Translations under genes and position numbers: made by a program | In this document: piece by piece, positions 37,651 through 38,463 of the stretch | Layout: each line of letters starts with the position of its first letter | Numbering within the stretch: position 1 is the first letter of the stretch | NCBI GenBank assembly: GCA_022539475.1 | Contig: VCMS01000408.1 | Span: forward strand, 1-38,463 | Source of the DNA: Gracilaria domingensis | Lineage: Eukaryota; Rhodophyta; Florideophyceae; Gracilariales; Gracilariaceae | Length of the DNA: 38,463 nt | Direction: 5' to 3' | Notes under the pieces: generated by a model | What the model saw: only the letters and a program-made list of their open reading frames with translations | What the model was told of the DNA's origin: nothing | Databases searched by the model: none

Positions 37651-38463
37651 CCTTGTAATTGCCCAAGCAATTTCGATCGAATCGGGTTGGGACGGAAAAT
37701 CCGAATCTAGAATTACACATTTTCAACCTTGTTCTGCGAGCGCAATGCAAACTAAAAAAGCAGACAGGCAGCACTTCCTTTGGCTTTGGCATCCTTGCCG
37801 CCGTGACACGGCATTGATTTGGTATGTTCCAAAATTAGAATTTATAACGCTACCTGTAGCTAGGCGCCCTATCTACCGGTAAGATGCCCTCTTTCCCCAA
37901 CCAAACTGCTTTGGACAGCAGTCATGGACGGCAGCACATTCCTTGCCAAATCGATGCACTACACGTGTACTAGGAAAGGCGAAAGTTGTGATTGTGAGAA
38001 GATATTTGTAACACCGCGTGACTTCCACATGTACGTGTATTTCCGAACTACGTGACGAAGCAACTTTACAGAAGAATACACGAAGGCAATAACTGTAATG
38101 CTACAAACGTATACAACTGCGAACAGCTGCCTGCCCTCCACAAAGAAGATCAGCGGTGACTGACGTCAAGTCCAAATCCGGTGCGAGTTCAAGACGAGGG
38201 GAGCCAACCCCGTGTCACAGAATCTAGAGATAGCCGAACAGGTTGCATCGGCGAGAAAGTTTCGTGCCGAATGCAGCCTTGCAGCGTTGAGAAGGGTCCA
38301 ATACCACGGTATACTGTACCGACGGTACTGTTGCAAATGTCACTAACCCCCAATGCTCAACAGCTTTAAAACGCAATTCTCTCTATCTCATCTCATCTGG
38401 AACCAGAAAGGGTGTGTTATTGACGTCTCAACGTCCAATCCATCGACCGCATTTCTCCAACAT
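37651..38463. other. Single-copy flank right of the duplication
   Basis: It is not present in copy 1. Apart from the end of the small plus-strand frame to 37882, I see no gene, RNA or transposon end here. A further 62-codon plus frame at 38181-38369 has no supporting feature. Confidence 0.4.

Noticed and set aside
38180..38217. tRNA-like B box near AGTTCAAGAC
   Set aside because: No matching A box, anticodon arm or acceptor stem could be drawn around it.

Overview
This is eukaryotic DNA rich in transposable elements. The most likely source is an oomycete such as Phytophthora or a relative. That assignment is inference: it rests on a chromodomain Ty3/gypsy element, a pogo-type and a Harbinger-type transposase of the kind common in oomycetes, compact intron-poor frames and AATAAA poly(A) signals. 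I see no rRNA, tRNA or CRISPR array.

Large-scale layout: the window is about 1.8 copies of a tandem duplication with a 21,323-bp unit. Positions 1-16327 and about 21328-37650 are the same sequence; I found only about 11 differences by eye (about 0.07%). The junction between copies is at 16327/16328. Copy 2 is complete (16328-37650). Copy 1 is cut by the left edge of the window. The flank at 37651-38463 is single-copy here.

Inside each unit, in order: a decayed Harbinger/PIF transposase (17085-18174, minus); a full-length Ty3/gypsy chromovirus on the minus strand (18501-33522) with LTRs TG...CA and a perfect 5-bp target duplication GTGAT; a complete pogo/Tigger-like transposon nested in it (19424-21466, TA target duplication, 26-bp terminal inverted repeats, intact 547-aa DDD transposase); a 920-bp non-autonomous hAT-like element one base beyond the gypsy target duplication (33537-34456); an intact 483-aa membrane protein gene (34683-36134, minus); and about 1.5 kb with no recognisable gene.

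The gypsy element is unusual. On the minus strand it carries gag, protease, RT, RNase H, integrase and a chromodomain, with protease in the -1 frame to gag and RT in the -1 frame to protease at a 14-G run. Those frames carry five in-frame stops shared by both copies and a DTE in place of DTG in the protease, so the element died before the duplication. Its two LTRs differ by about 5%. Between pol and the 3' LTR, on the opposite strand, lie two intact overlapping ORFs (704 aa and 222 aa, the latter with an RG-repeat tail) followed by AATAAA. The whole element, coding and non-coding, is studded with the palindrome ACCANNTGGT (20 perfect copies in 11.7 kb; about 0.2 expected), which I did not see in the hAT element, the membrane-protein gene or the rest of the gypsy flank. 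That dispersed site array, together with the antisense gene pair, is my best candidate for an undescribed system.
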